Of a stretch of 64,000 bases of DNA, positions 48,591 through 59,536 are shown one piece after another. Location: positions 558,001 through 622,000 of the forward strand of contig NC_072816.1 of the NCBI RefSeq assembly GCF_003013715.1. The letters run 5' to 3'. A program made the position numbers and the translations under genes. Every line of letters begins with the position of its first letter. Positions within the stretch are counted from its first letter, which is position 1. Origin of the DNA: Candidozyma auris. Taxonomy: Eukaryota > Ascomycota > Pichiomycetes > Serinales > Metschnikowiaceae. Under the pieces are notes generated by a model. That model was not told the DNA's origin. It saw nothing but the letters and a program-made list of their open reading frames with translations, and did not search any database.

Positions 48591-51500
48591 ATGAATTTCG
48601 GCAGTTCCACATGGAACAACTCTACTGGATTTGGTGCCACCGCCAATTCCAACACCGCTTCGGCTGCGCCAACAGCTCCCACCACAGGCTTGTTTGGCAA
48701 CTCTACCCAAAACAACCAAAACAACCTCTTCGGCAACACGCAGAAACCAGGAAGCGGGCTCTTTTCAAATACTCAAGACTCATCCAATAAGAAGCCCAAT
48801 GGCGGATTGTTTGGGAACGCCTCGTCGAGTCAGCCCAGCGGCGGCCTTTTTGGCAACTCATCGACATCAACAGGAGGAGGCCTCTTTGGGAATTCCAACA
48901 CAGGCGGCAGTAACTCGACTGGGCTTTTTGGTAATACTAGCGCTCCAAACACAAGCTCTGGAACTACGGGATCGAGCCTTTTTAACAAGCCAGCAGCAAG
49001 CGGGACCTCTGGCGGAGGGTTATTTGGCAGCACTAATACTGGTGGTAGCACTGGAGGCCTTTTTGGAAATAAAAGTAACACAACTGCAACGAACGCCACT
49101 GGCTCAGGCTCTGGTGGTCTTTTCGGTTCTAGCAACACTGCTAATGGCATTGGCGCTGGCACTGGCGGTGGGTTATTCAATTCTGGCAACTCGAGCAACC
49201 TCTTCAATAAGCCTGCGGCTTCAGGGGGTCTCTTTGGCAATACTTCTTCGACACAGCAGCCACAACCACAGGCACCGCAATCCTCTGTGGCCACTAATGA
49301 CCCATACAATTCAGGCAAGATCTTGTCTGCCATACAGCGTTCCACAGATACCATGCCAGCATCACTAACAGGCTCGCTTTTCGCTAGCAGTGAGCCACCA
49401 CTTCATCTGCCATCCATATCGGGCCCAGTGAAACAACCACAGCGAAAGTCGTCTTTATTGGGAAAGTTGGCCCAAACTTTCAACATATTCAGGTACACTT
49501 CTGACCTGGCTGCCTCTAACTCCAGTGTGGGCAAACTCAAAGGTTTGTTCACCCAGTCAAACTACATCCGCGAGAATGTTGGGACATTGCCCTCTCTGAA
49601 TCTCGGTGTGAAGAAACCCCAAAAGCCACATGCTCGCCAACCCATAGAAAACAAGTCGGTAGGGGAAATGAAGCGTCTCGTGATCCAGTCCAGGCCACAT
49701 AAGTTCCATCAGATTAACGCCGACAAGGTGTTTAGTGCAAAGAAAAGGCGAGTACTAATTCTGTCGCTTGATAATCAACTTCTAGGTGATGCCTACGAAG
49801 ATGTTGACGTCGATGACAGTACAAACGATTCGCACAAGCATGGCGACGCAATCAAAAAGGACCGATCACTAGTTGAAGATGGCAAATCTGAAAGTACTGA
49901 AGACCCAAAGGGATACTGGTGCTCTCCATCTATTGCAGAGCTCGAAAAGATGACCAGAGAACAATTGTCGTCTGTTGACAGCTTCATTGTTGGTCGCAAA
50001 TCGAAGGGTCAGATTGCGTACATTTTTCCTGTCGATTTGACTACGATCTTCGACAGATGCCGTGTTAACGATATTCCGGTGTCTAGTGTGCTTTTCGATG
50101 ATATAATCAAGATTGAGGACGGCATTGTCAAGGTATACTTTGACTACGAAGCTGCTAAACCACCAATAAGCCGTGAGCTCAACGTCCCTGCGATCATCAC
50201 ATTAAAATCCGAACCCAAGAAAAGGTCACTAGATGAGCACATCAAGAGACTCAAAAGAGTTGTAGGTGCAGAATTCGTCACCTACGATCCCATCGAGCAT
50301 TATTGGACCTTCAAGGTCAAACACTTCAGTGTGTGGGGATTGATTGAAGATAGTGAAGAAGATGACGAAACCGAAGAACAGAAGCGTATTAGGGAAATCA
50401 AGAAAAAGCAGGACGCAGAGGAGGACGAGTCAACAAAGCAATATTCCAGAATCTACGAGAACCCTGAGTACCAAAATGAGCTCAAACGCCAGAAGGTCAT
50501 TAAACAGAGTGAGGGTATTCCAGGTGCGTGGGATTATGGTAGCATCGCCAAGCATGACAGCTCACTAGCTATAAAGCAGCGCTTGGTGGAGGATGAAATC
50601 ACGCGACAAATGCAATTGTACAAGGAGGAACAGTCCGCAAATGCATTGGCTGCTAATGTGAGTGACATCACTGTTCAGTCGAGCTCCGAGGATGAGGATG
50701 AGGAAGACGAACTTGCTCTTGCTGTTCCTGCTGCTTACACTGACAGCTCAAAATTTGACTATCTCAAGCAAATTGTCAGTGTTTTACCACCATACACGGA
50801 CATGAGAAACCTTGTTGACGAAAAAGCATATGAACCTGTACTCGATAGCGACGAGGCCTTCCATGCCATTAGCAAACGTGCTGACTTGCCCACTTCCGAC
50901 GACTGGCTCGTACAGCTTGAATTGTCGAATGACATAAACTCTGCATTGACTCCTTATACCGCAATCCCTCGTAAATCTGGACTGGCTTTAAGGAATGTGA
51001 GCGATATCATGTTTTCAGACTTCAACAAAAGCTCAGTTGGTATGGATCAGGTTTCCACGCCTATCAAAGAAATGCCTGCCGCTGAGGAATTCAAGCCAGA
51101 TTTCGACATAACGAGCATGACTAAGCTAGTGCAAACACTATTGCTAAATGCCACCGTCAAATCTAGACAGAACGGGCTTCCCTTTGTTCGCATCCCACCG
51201 CGCACCACGTTTGCAGAGTTGAGTGCCATAGATGTCGCAGATACTGATCTCTTGAATCTTGCCTCTATTCTCTTTGATCCTGTTGAGATCAAGGAATCAG
51301 AGCAATCAAAGAATACAGACGAGCAGAGAGATAGAATTGTCACACATCTTAAATCAATTAAGCGAAGACGTGAGCTTTCCAAGTGGCTTCAAAAACATAA
51401 TAAGAGCTCATTCCCGACATCAAATGATAATTTAGAGAGAATTCTTTATAAAGTTCTTAATGGCGAGATCAAGGATGCCATCGAGATTTCGTTGTCATCC

Positions 51501-52634
51501 AAGAACGCCCATCTTGCAACCGTCTTGGCGACTTTAGATGCCAACGAAGCTGTCGCCAAACGCATGGCAAAATCTCAACTTGCAGCCTGGCCTGCTGAAG
51601 ATCAATTGGTGCCTGTTCCAATTCGACAAATATATCAGATCTTAAGCGGAGATTTTGACAAAGTGGTCGTCTCGTACAAACCTGCCATCAAACTCGGTGT
51701 GCTCGTCCATTATTCAAGCGTAATACAACCACTCCATAAAATCCTTGACAATGTCGATTTCGATGACGATAAAAGCTCTCTCGCAAGCTTGCTTCGAGTA
51801 TACCTGGAGTTCACGCTTAACGGAAAAGAGGCTGCTGGTCGCCTCTTACAAAAGTCCAACATAAATATTGTGGTCAAGTGGATGTTGGCCGAGGTTCTCG
51901 ATTTAGATCCAAAAACACAAGATCTGGTGTGTGAAGCTTTTGGTAAAGACTTAGAGAGGGTCAGTCTTTGGAAAGAGGCAATTTTCATTTACGCAATGAC
52001 TAATGAGGACACCGCTGCATCAAAGCTTCTTCGGCGTGCAGTGTTGGATAACATAAAGCACATCAAGGGCGACAGCGTTGACGAGGAGGAATACTTGGCC
52101 ACGGTGCTTGTTATCCCTCGCAGCTTGATTTACGAAGCTGTTGCTGAGGAAAAAAACCGCGAGAAGGATTACTGGGGCAAAGGAGATGCCTTGGTTACTG
52201 CTGGCCTATGGGAACAAGCTCACGAAAACATTGTCAAGCAGATTGGTCCTGCTGCTGTTATAGAAGAGAACCAAGCTTCTTGGGCCCGTCTCATGTCCAT
52301 AATCGATCGATTCCCCGACAACGGGCGCATAATACCGTCCTGGAACCAAGGTGGTGGTCTCTTTGCAGCATATTTCCATGCTCTTCAGGCCGAGGAGAAT
52401 CTCGAAGACCCAGATCGTGAAAGAGTGACGTTCTTGCTTGAGAACTTGGCCCAATACAGAAGCGAGGGAGACTTCAAGCAGCATGCAGCACTTTGCATCA
52501 TGGCCAAAACAGTGGGTGACCTTGCTTTAATCAGCCTTACAGCGACTTCCGACCTCAAGGAGAAATTGATGGCAATCGAAATGGGGGAGAACGAGAAGAG
52601 TTACTTTCAGGCACGTTTCGCAGCCATCGACTAG
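48591..52634 (+). CDS. NUP145: Nup145, self-cleaving GLFG nucleoporin precursor
   Basis: Precursor of two pore proteins. The N-terminal part (about 20-220) is rich in GLFG repeats. The autoproteolytic domain follows, with the cleavage site HFS (His578-Phe579, Ser580) in KVKHFSVWGL; cutting before Ser580 yields Nup145N (579 residues) and Nup145C (768). The C-terminal part is the alpha-helical Nup96-type scaffold of the Nup84 Y-complex. Total 1347 residues (S. cerevisiae 1317). Unlike NUP49, its repeat region reads through without a break. Start at 48591. Its last codons contain a motif copy (52616-52626) that may serve NBP35. Confidence 0.97.
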   Translation: MNFGSSTWNNSTGFGATANSNTASAAPTAPTTGLFGNSTQNNQNNLFGNTQKPGSGLFSNTQDSSNKKPNGGLFGNASSSQPSGGLFGNSSTSTGGGLFGNSNTGGSNSTGLFGNTSAPNTSSGTTGSSLFNKPAASGTSGGGLFGSTNTGGSTGGLFGNKSNTTATNATGSGSGGLFGSSNTANGIGAGTGGGLFNSGNSSNLFNKPAASGGLFGNTSSTQQPQPQAPQSSVATNDPYNSGKILSAIQRSTDTMPASLTGSLFASSEPPLHLPSISGPVKQPQRKSSLLGKLAQTFNIFRYTSDLAASNSSVGKLKGLFTQSNYIRENVGTLPSLNLGVKKPQKPHARQPIENKSVGEMKRLVIQSRPHKFHQINADKVFSAKKRRVLILSLDNQLLGDAYEDVDVDDSTNDSHKHGDAIKKDRSLVEDGKSESTEDPKGYWCSPSIAELEKMTREQLSSVDSFIVGRKSKGQIAYIFPVDLTTIFDRCRVNDIPVSSVLFDDIIKIEDGIVKVYFDYEAAKPPISRELNVPAIITLKSEPKKRSLDEHIKRLKRVVGAEFVTYDPIEHYWTFKVKHFSVWGLIEDSEEDDETEEQKRIREIKKKQDAEEDESTKQYSRIYENPEYQNELKRQKVIKQSEGIPGAWDYGSIAKHDSSLAIKQRLVEDEITRQMQLYKEEQSANALAANVSDITVQSSSEDEDEEDELALAVPAAYTDSSKFDYLKQIVSVLPPYTDMRNLVDEKAYEPVLDSDEAFHAISKRADLPTSDDWLVQLELSNDINSALTPYTAIPRKSGLALRNVSDIMFSDFNKSSVGMDQVSTPIKEMPAAEEFKPDFDITSMTKLVQTLLLNATVKSRQNGLPFVRIPPRTTFAELSAIDVADTDLLNLASILFDPVEIKESEQSKNTDEQRDRIVTHLKSIKRRRELSKWLQKHNKSSFPTSNDNLERILYKVLNGEIKDAIEISLSSKNAHLATVLATLDANEAVAKRMAKSQLAAWPAEDQLVPVPIRQIYQILSGDFDKVVVSYKPAIKLGVLVHYSSVIQPLHKILDNVDFDDDKSSLASLLRVYLEFTLNGKEAAGRLLQKSNINIVVKWMLAEVLDLDPKTQDLVCEAFGKDLERVSLWKEAIFIYAMTNEDTAASKLLRRAVLDNIKHIKGDSVDEEEYLATVLVIPRSLIYEAVAEEKNREKDYWGKGDALVTAGLWEQAHENIVKQIGPAAVIEENQASWARLMSIIDRFPDNGRIIPSWNQGGGLFAAYFHALQAEENLEDPDRERVTFLLENLAQYRSEGDFKQHAALCIMAKTVGDLALISLTATSDLKEKLMAIEMGENEKSYFQARFAAID
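52616..52626 (-). promoter_or_regulatory. TGGCTGCGAAA motif copy overlapping the NUP145 3' end
   Basis: TTTCGCAGCCA within the last codons of NUP145, 151 bp upstream of the NBP35 ATG. Confidence 0.45.
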
Positions 52635-52776
52635 AGGGAGTTGAAGCGCACCCTTCTATCAAATCCTGCACGCAGGCTACATCAGCATATAGTTAGATTA
52701 CTAAGAATCATCAAATCCTAACTTTAGATCTTCACCAAAAACATCAAGCACTTCCACAATATCTACGTATACCACG

Positions 52777-53793
52777 ATGGCTCCATCTGCAGACGTCGTG
52801 CAGCCCTTGCCACCGCCTCCAAGCACCAGCGTTCCTCTCAACGCCCCAGAACCAGAGCACTGTCCAGGACCAGAGTCTGAAAACGCTGGAAAAGGTGATG
52901 CCTGTCAAGGGTGTCCCAACCAGAACATCTGTGAAAGTCTACCCAAGGGACCTGATCCAGATATCCCGGTGATAACCGAGCGCCTTCAGAACATCCAGCA
53001 CAAGATCCTAGTTCTTTCGGGAAAAGGCGGTGTAGGCAAGTCAACCTTCTCCCTGATGCTCGCATGGGCGCTTGCTGCTGATGAAGATCTCGAAGTAGGG
53101 GCTATGGATCTTGATATTTGCGGCCCCTCGTTGCCTAGGATGCTTGGGGCCGAGGGAGAAACCGTCCACCAGCTGAACTCAGGCTGGTCACCGGTGTATG
53201 TGGCCGACAACTTAGGCCTCATGCTGATATCGTTCATGCTCCCTGACCCCGACCTGGCGATTATCTGGAGAGGAAACAAGAAAAATGGACTCATCAAACA
53301 GTTCTTGAAAGACGTCAACTGGGGGGAGCATTTAGACTACCTTATCGTAGATACACCTCCAGGCACTAGTGACGAGCACCTTTCGGTGACAACGTACATG
53401 AAGGATGCTGGAATCGATGGGGCGCTTCTTGTGACCACTCCGCAGGAAGTGGCTCTTCTAGACGTGAGGAAAGAGATCGATTTTTGTCGAAAAGCCAACA
53501 TCAAGATCCTCGGCCTCGTTGAGAACATGTCTGGCTTTGTGTGTCCCAACTGCCAAGGAGAGCTGCGTATATTCAAGCCTACAACTGGCGGCGGCGAGCA
53601 GCTCTGTAAGGAGATGAACATTCCCTTCTTGGGCTCGGTTCCTCTAGATCCTCGCATTGGGCGTGCTTGTGATAGTGGCGAGTGCTTCTTTGACGATTAC
53701 GCCGATTCGCCAGCGGCAACAGCGATCTTAGACGTGGTGGAGCGGCTTCAAGACCAGGTCGAAGTGTCTCTAGAGAGTCTCAAAATTAGCTGA
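52777..53793 (+). CDS. NBP35: Nbp35, cytosolic Fe-S cluster assembly scaffold
   Basis: P-loop NTPase that, with Cfd1, assembles 4Fe-4S clusters for cytosolic and nuclear proteins. The N-terminal cluster motif has Cys29, Cys43, Cys46 and Cys52. The Walker A is GKGGVGKST (82-90). The C-terminal CPNC (VCPNCQGE) is the shared bridging-cluster site. 338 residues. CTG codons 133, 150, 160 and 263 lie where S. cerevisiae Nbp35 has serine (from memory), and codon 93 where it has alanine, supporting CTG = Ser in this organism. Standard translation therefore misreads these positions as leucine. Confidence 0.97.
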   Translation: MAPSADVVQPLPPPPSTSVPLNAPEPEHCPGPESENAGKGDACQGCPNQNICESLPKGPDPDIPVITERLQNIQHKILVLSGKGGVGKSTFSLMLAWALAADEDLEVGAMDLDICGPSLPRMLGAEGETVHQLNSGWSPVYVADNLGLMLISFMLPDPDLAIIWRGNKKNGLIKQFLKDVNWGEHLDYLIVDTPPGTSDEHLSVTTYMKDAGIDGALLVTTPQEVALLDVRKEIDFCRKANIKILGLVENMSGFVCPNCQGELRIFKPTTGGGEQLCKEMNIPFLGSVPLDPRIGRACDSGECFFDDYADSPAATAILDVVERLQDQVEVSLESLKIS

Positions 53794-54186
53794 GCCTGTG
53801 GGAATTGACCTGTAAAATTTGCATCTCCCTTGTTATACTGGCTCTCCTAAAGGAGCCCTCTTTTATTACTTTTCCTGAGCTCTGAGGTGGGCTCTCGGCT
53901 ACAGCTTACTGATAAGTGACCATCACAGAAGTTGCAGGCTCGTTATTCGAAGCCATCTAACCTACTTGTACAATGTGCACATTTGCTGCAATTAATAATC
54001 CCGCAACCTTATTCAATTGACCATTTTTATCCATTGAGATTCACTTTAATCCGTGTGCCGTTTGAATTGTTCTAGCCGTTTTGGCTGCGAATGTTACTAC
54101 GGACGCTAATGCACATAGTGTTCGCGACCCCCATCTTAAATCTTGATCTCAGGGACACTTTACCTCCTCCACACTTTCCCACTCCA
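53794..54186. other. Intergenic gap, 393 bp
   Basis: CHM7 promoter. TTGGCTGCGAATG at 54081-54093 matches ten of eleven bases of the recurrent motif and overlaps an upstream ATG, which argues that the true CHM7 start is further downstream. Confidence 0.5.
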
Positions 54187-55521
54187 ATGGACACTTTGGT
54201 GAAGAAAGTACCCGAATTCCGAGAATCTCGGCTAGCATCCCTCTTCTCGGATTTCGCTGACCTCAAGGAGATCAATCCCGAAGGCTACGCCGCCAATGTC
54301 GACGCGTGGGCAGCGTTGCTATCTGAGGCCATCAAGAGCCACCTTTTTAAGTCATCGGTCTCTGTTCCCACAGCAAAGCTCGCTCAGGACCTCAGCTACG
54401 CAAAGTATGGAGAGCCCAAATCGTTGGCTCTTGTCCTCGAAGAGCTTGTTCGTTCCAAGAAATTTATACCTTTCTCTATATACAAAGATACCTCGCCATA
54501 TGGTACCCGCCACCTTGCCGACTACATATCACCGATGAAGTGGCTCCTGGCAACATGGGCAGTGATGAAGCTCTCATCTTTCAAAGCCAGCAACAGGAGT
54601 GGGCACTTGGCACCTGAGACATACATTCATATAGACAACTTGGCTGTGGTTGGTGATGACATCATCAAGCAAGTTCAGCTGAGATTAGATAAAGAAGGTG
54701 TTTACTCGAGCAAATTGCTTGACGGCGACATGTTTGCTTCGTTAGTGAGAGAGGTTCATGATCACATTAGTGACACAGATCTCGAAGTTCTCCAGACGTA
54801 CATATCTCGAGATGCCGGTAAAATGACCATAGTGAAGCAGAACAGCAAGTCTGATAAGACGTACATTAAATTCGGCACTAGCAACGCGGAGATCTCCGAG
54901 GAAGACATCGCGATACTTAAGTTGAAGTCCAGCATCCATACTATGGCACAGCGCATCTCATTGTTGGAGCACAGATTAGATGAGGAGATTCCTCAGCGTA
55001 TACAAAAGCTCCTCAAAGTAAAGGACTCCTCGCGTGAAGAGAGACTACGAAGTGTGCTAATTCAAAAAGCTCAAGTGAAAAAATCTCTCCTGAAGTGCCA
55101 AAAGGTTTCCAATCAGCTTGTAACCGTATTAGAGGCGATCAATGACGCCCAGGGCAACGTTTCGTTGTTTGAAACGCTACAGTCAACAAAAGCGACGTTG
55201 CAGTCTTTGAACGAGAAGGTTTCTATTGACGAGCTTGACACCCTTCAAGGTGAAATTGATGAGGAAATTGCCTCTACCAACGCAGTGTCCGATGCTTTGC
55301 TCGTTTCTAGAGATGGCATTGACGAGGATGAAATTGATGATGAACTTGAGAAGCTAGAAGCCGAAGAAAGAGACAGAGCTGAAGAAGGAATTCTGGAAAA
55401 GCTGACTTCAGAAGAGCTCCAAAAGAAATTGGAGGATTTGAAGATTCAGGATACCTCTCCGCCCAAGCAACCCGAGGATTCCAAGGAGAAATCCAAATCT
55501 CCTGAATTATTGCATAGCTAA
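54187..55521 (+). CDS. CHM7: Chm7, ESCRT-III-like protein of nuclear envelope surveillance
   Basis: CHMP7/Chm7 proteins mark defective nuclear pores and recruit ESCRT-III to seal the envelope. The 444-residue protein has an N-terminal winged-helix region (about 1-210, MDTLVKKVPEFRESRLASLF) and a C-terminal Snf7-like helical half (about 245-400: RISLLEHRLDEEIPQR, then ALLVSRDGIDEDEIDDELEKLEAE). The acidic C-terminus LTSEELQKKLEDLKIQD is MIM-like. I start at ATG 54187; in-frame ATGs at 54091 and 54109 would add an unconserved Pro-rich leader. Convergent with VAC8 at 148 bp. Confidence 0.88.
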   Translation: MDTLVKKVPEFRESRLASLFSDFADLKEINPEGYAANVDAWAALLSEAIKSHLFKSSVSVPTAKLAQDLSYAKYGEPKSLALVLEELVRSKKFIPFSIYKDTSPYGTRHLADYISPMKWLLATWAVMKLSSFKASNRSGHLAPETYIHIDNLAVVGDDIIKQVQLRLDKEGVYSSKLLDGDMFASLVREVHDHISDTDLEVLQTYISRDAGKMTIVKQNSKSDKTYIKFGTSNAEISEEDIAILKLKSSIHTMAQRISLLEHRLDEEIPQRIQKLLKVKDSSREERLRSVLIQKAQVKKSLLKCQKVSNQLVTVLEAINDAQGNVSLFETLQSTKATLQSLNEKVSIDELDTLQGEIDEEIASTNAVSDALLVSRDGIDEDEIDDELEKLEAEERDRAEEGILEKLTSEELQKKLEDLKIQDTSPPKQPEDSKEKSKSPELLHS

Positions 55522-55669
55522 GCATACAGCACAAAGCATAGAAAGTGAAATGTAGGCATTCTTTAGTTTATTTTATTATACTATACTATAACCGGTAGAG
55601 AGATTCATCACTGCTTCGCTAGCATTACACATCCACAGGTGTCATATTGCATTTGCCGACTGAAGGGAT

Positions 55670-57346
55670 TCAACCCAAGATTTGCAAGATCTGCTGCGTC
55701 AAATTGTAAAGCTCGACCTTTGGATCATCGAAATCATTCAGCTCGGCGGTATTCTGTGTTGTGTTATTGTGTTGCTGGCTTTCACTCAAATTTTTGATAC
55801 CGAGAAGTACACTTTCATTCTCCTTGATCAACACCTGAATCTCGTCGTTGTTGGACTCAAGAAGCTGCAATATCGTCCACAAAGCTATGTGCTCAAATGT
55901 TGCGCTTCCACTCTGCAAAAATCTCATCAAAAAGCCGTAAATACCTTCTTCGGGACTATTCCAGTTGTCAAGAATATACTCTTTGTGCTCCTCGGAAACA
56001 CGGGAACACAAGTTCGCCAAGGCAGCGGCCGAGTTGCCACATACCTCGCCATTTTCGCTGAAAGTCAATGGAATCAAAACATCGATGATGTGACTCTCGT
56101 ATAATTTTGGTTTCAAATCATCAGCCAAGGCCAAGATGGCAAAGCAGGCGGATATTTCCGATTGTACAGACAAGGGCACCTTCAACACGAGCTCCTTGCA
56201 CTTTTCAACGGCGCCAGCATTCAACAAGGCCAATCTATTTCTCTCGCTGGAAGCAGCAAGATTTCTCAAGGTGGAAATGGCATGGCACTGGATCTCCTCC
56301 AGCTCATTGTAATCCAACAACGCGACTAATGGTTTTAAGAAGCCTGCTTCGATTATAAGAGCCTCGTTCAATGGATGGATAGAGATGTTACGGATACAAG
56401 CAACCGCAGCCAACACAAGGGGCTGGTGGTTGCAAGTCAAGAGATGTACCAAGTGAGGTAGGCCGCCCGCCCTGACAATGTCAACCTGGTAGCCGGAATC
56501 GGAGGCCAAGTTTCTCAACGCGAGAGTAGCCTGGCACTGAACACGTGGCGAAGGCGAGTCCATCAAGCTGACCAACTGGCCCACGAGCTTGGGCTCGGTT
56601 GCAGCCAACTTCTTCCTGTTCAGCTCGTCCACAGCAATGTTCAGCAAGGCGGTGGTGCAGTAGTACTGAACGTCAGCATCGTCACTCGACAACAACGACA
56701 CCAACACGGGTACAGCGCCGGCATTGACCAACTCCAGCCTATTTTCGAAGGAGTGGGTCATGTTGAGCAACGCACCAGTGGCGTTGCGCTGAACCCGGAT
56801 ATCCTTCAGCTTTGCAAGCTTTGTGAGCGGTATCAAGGCTCCCAGCTTGGCGATCTTGGACTTGTTGTCGTCCTGAGTGGCAAGGTTGGTAATACAGCCC
56901 ACAGCGTTGCACTGGACCTCGATGTTCGACAGCATCATCTGTCTGATCAAGGGCTCGATGCCGCCCATTTCAGCAATGAGCGCTTTGTTCTCATTGTTCA
57001 CCGCCAAATTGCCCAAGGCACCGCATGCAGCTCGCTGAACCTCCGTGTCGTTCAGTTGCAAGAGAATCAAGATGGGCTCCAAGACGTCTCTGTTGACTTC
57101 TCTCACGTCCTTCTCGGTGATCTCGGCAAACGCCAATGCAGCGCTTCGCTGCAAGTCGATGTTCTCCGAGTAAACCAACGTCGACAACGACCTCAAGGGC
57201 CCGTCGCTGAAGAAATCCACATCGGAGCGGTTCTCCAAGTACTGGAGGAGCGCCGTGATGGCCTCACGTTCGTTTTCCGCCAAGAGAAGCGGCGGGTACT
57301 TACCGTCGCCACTTGACGACGAGAAACAACTGCAACAAACGCCCAT
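55670..57346 (-). CDS. VAC8: Vac8, vacuolar armadillo-repeat protein
   Basis: Vacuolar-membrane adaptor acting in vacuole inheritance, nucleus-vacuole junctions and selective autophagy. The N-terminus MGVCCSCF provides an N-myristoylation glycine (Gly2) and palmitoylation cysteines (4, 5, 7). Armadillo repeats fill about residues 40-520, with recurring patterns such as [31 protein letters not shown], and [15 protein letters not shown]. 558 residues, near S. cerevisiae Vac8 (578). Single exon, ATG at 57346. Confidence 0.97.
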   Translation of the reverse strand: MGVCCSCFSSSSGDGKYPPLLLAENEREAITALLQYLENRSDVDFFSDGPLRSLSTLVYSENIDLQRSAALAFAEITEKDVREVNRDVLEPILILLQLNDTEVQRAACGALGNLAVNNENKALIAEMGGIEPLIRQMMLSNIEVQCNAVGCITNLATQDDNKSKIAKLGALIPLTKLAKLKDIRVQRNATGALLNMTHSFENRLELVNAGAVPVLVSLLSSDDADVQYYCTTALLNIAVDELNRKKLAATEPKLVGQLVSLMDSPSPRVQCQATLALRNLASDSGYQVDIVRAGGLPHLVHLLTCNHQPLVLAAVACIRNISIHPLNEALIIEAGFLKPLVALLDYNELEEIQCHAISTLRNLAASSERNRLALLNAGAVEKCKELVLKVPLSVQSEISACFAILALADDLKPKLYESHIIDVLIPLTFSENGEVCGNSAAALANLCSRVSEEHKEYILDNWNSPEEGIYGFLMRFLQSGSATFEHIALWTILQLLESNNDEIQVLIKENESVLLGIKNLSESQQHNNTTQNTAELNDFDDPKVELYNLTQQILQILG

Positions 57347-58610
57347 TGATGTGGGAATTGGAAGTATAAAGTGGGCAGGTTTTGGGGTGTAAGTGTCAAG
57401 GGGTGTTGTTGGAGACAGAAAAAAATTTGACTTAGCAAAACGCGACAGACAGGGTCACTACAAGGAGGGCGGTAGTGATAGGAGGGAGAGGCCAGAGGAA
57501 GTTATAAGGTTTTGGGTTATCAATTGGTTCCTTAAAGAATGGATTATGACAAGATTTGTGTATAATTTGGTGAACTGTGGGGGAATCGGCTTGGTAGCTG
57601 GGACGTTGGTCGTGTGGGTGGGAATGGTGTGGAATGTGCTCGAGCTTATCTGTGGGGAGGCTCCCCGGGTAGTGAGACAAGGAGGGGAACCGAGACGAAA
57701 GAATCCGGGGCTCGGTGTGCTTGAGCTAGGTTTTTTGTGATTTTCCTAGCTAGTAATTTTTTTTCTTCCTTTCGTTGAGTTGTCAATTGCTTTGGTCTTG
57801 AGTGGCAGAAGGTTGCTGATAAGGTTGCTTTCGCAGCCGAAAATCGCAACGGCTTGGAGAGACACCATTAGCGTTGATTGTGAATGCTTTTCAAGTTCAG
57901 ATAGACTAGAAGTTTGCGAGCAAATAGTTGGTGATTAGGAGGGTTGACTCTATGAAATTCGTGGTCTTTTGTGGTGGCCAGCGGCTGTCGATGGCAGAAA
58001 TACTCACAAGTTCGCCACTCAAGTGACCTCCATTCCATCATCACACCTCTTGAACTTCATGGCTGACATTGTGATTGTGACCCACGAATGCCTTTCGAAA
58101 AGATCATCGTCAGTCTCGTTACACTGTTTCCACGAGGAGGCAGGAGAAGGAGGGACTTTCACTTTTGACAATGGTAATTTTGAAACGATCAAAAATTCGT
58201 CTCGATCAGCCCATTAGGACCTCGACAAAGACTTCTTTGAAACTAGGGCCTTGTGAAGTTTGTTATGCTCCAATTAAAGACACATCAAGGAGAAGAGGTT
58301 TCATGCAAATCCGCTAGCACTGTCCGTTTTGGCTTTCTTTGTCAAACACACAGTCAATGTTTGTCATGTTATCAGTATCGGCTTTCAGAGGTGTAAATTC
58401 AAGGGCGCTGTATTATCTGAATGTCGTTGGATCTTTATTTAACTTGAAAGCCGTCCAATTGGCCTAAAAATCCTTATACTTCTTTTTCCAATGACAATAA
58501 ACAAACCCATTCAATTTGGGGTACTGATAGATTTTTTTTGCAAACAACGGTTTCAACTGCACTTTATTTCTAACAATATAGTTTAGCAGCACCCAGCACT
58601 ATACAGAAAT
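57347..58610. other. Gap of 1264 bp
   Basis: VAC8 promoter and tRNA upstream region. TTTCGCAGCCG (57829-57839) matches the motif at ten of eleven positions. Open frames here are short and unrecognised. Confidence 0.5.
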
Positions 58611-58716
58611 GGGCGTGTGGTCTAGTGGTATGATTCTCGCTTTGGGCGACGGTCTGGTACACCAGACTGACATACAAACATGCGAGAGGCCCTGGGTTCA
58701 ATTCCCATCTCGCCCC
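58611..58716 (+). tRNA. tRNA-Pro (anticodon TGG) with a 34-bp intron
   Basis: The mature sequence starts GGGCGTGTGGTCTAGTGGTA and ends CATCTCGCCCC. The anticodon arm is TCTCGC-TTTGGGT-GCGAGA once the intron (58647-58680, after position 37) is removed; the TGG anticodon reads CCN proline codons. Internal promoter boxes are present: A box TGGTCTAGTGGTA and B box GGTTCAATTCC. The acceptor stem has one U-U mismatch and the T stem one C-U mismatch. A T-rich stretch after the 3' end (from 58717) is a normal Pol III terminator. Confidence 0.95.
58647..58680 (+). other. tRNA-Pro intron
   Basis: 34 bp between anticodon-loop positions 37 and 38. It contains a perfect 7-bp hairpin, GTCTGGT-AC-ACCAGAC, whose CCAG could alternatively pair with the anticodon region. 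Confidence 0.85.
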
Positions 58717-58730
58717 TTCTTTTTTTCTCC
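58717..58730 (+). terminator. Pol III T-tract terminator
   Basis: TTCTTTTTTTCTCC immediately after the tRNA 3' end. Confidence 0.8.
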
Positions 58731-59008
58731 TGAAGTCTGACTAGTAGATTTGCAAGTGTGGACTTCGGGCTCGGAAGTCGTCCCGAAGTCGGAGTTCGAT
58801 TGTGGCCTGACATCTGTGTATATTGTTTGCAAGATCACCTTCCGAAATAGGAACACTAATGACAGATGAAAGCACGCTGAAGAGCAACGACATATTCAGA
58901 AGAACGTGGGTTCCAACAATGAAGCTCAAGAGAGCTATATCAAGTCTCAAGGAATTTTTGAATATATCATTGTTCTACGGGTGAGTACTTAGTGATGGTG
59001 AAGAAGAA

Positions 59009-59019
59009 TGGCTGCGAAA
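59009..59019 (+). promoter_or_regulatory. TGGCTGCGAAA motif copy
   Basis: 185 bp upstream of the unassigned 70-codon frame at 59194 and 293 bp past the tRNA. Confidence 0.4.
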
Positions 59020-59484
59020 AAGTGCGGTGGGGCGACGGGAATACACAATGGGATGTACTTTCCTCTTGATTTCTATCCTGGTTTGAAATTTTGATATGGA
59101 AGACGCTTCTTTGAAAATTTGAGTGGTTTCTTTCTTGAGTAGACAGTACTTGCTGAGACTACTGAGAGGTTCTCGATTAACTGATAACAAGAGATGTCAA
59201 CAGCCGTACAGATTGAAGTGTGGAGCCCCGGGAAGAAATTAAGCATCCTTGGTTATTCAAGCAGTGCAGAGGTGCCCATTGAAAAGAGACCAGAAACACG
59301 AAGCTACTCTCAAAATATAAACATCTCACTTATCTCTTCAATCACAATGACAAAGGATTTTCTTTTCTACCCAAGTGCCACCTTGTATCGACCATCTATG
59401 TGTTGAGTGAAGGGCATAACTAGTTTAGAGAAAAAGACTTAGCTGGAATTGACTGATGAGGATGCCTTGGCGAACTAGCGCTAA

Positions 59485-59536
59485 CCTTATGTAGTTCAAG
59501 ATCTAAGCGTCCTTATGTAGTTCAAGATCTAAGCGT
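59485..59536. repeat. Tandem 26-bp duplication
   Basis: Two exact head-to-tail copies, each beginning CCTTATGTAG and ending TCTAAGCGT, plus a CCTT stub. Confidence 0.8.

Noticed and set aside
54091..54186. Longer CHM7 start
   Set aside because: The first ATG overlaps a near-match of the promoter motif, and the added residues are unconserved. The ATG at 54109 cannot be fully excluded.
57393..57740. 115-codon open frame upstream of VAC8
   Set aside because: Starts 47 bp from the VAC8 ATG in its promoter; composition is Gly/Val-biased without domain signals.
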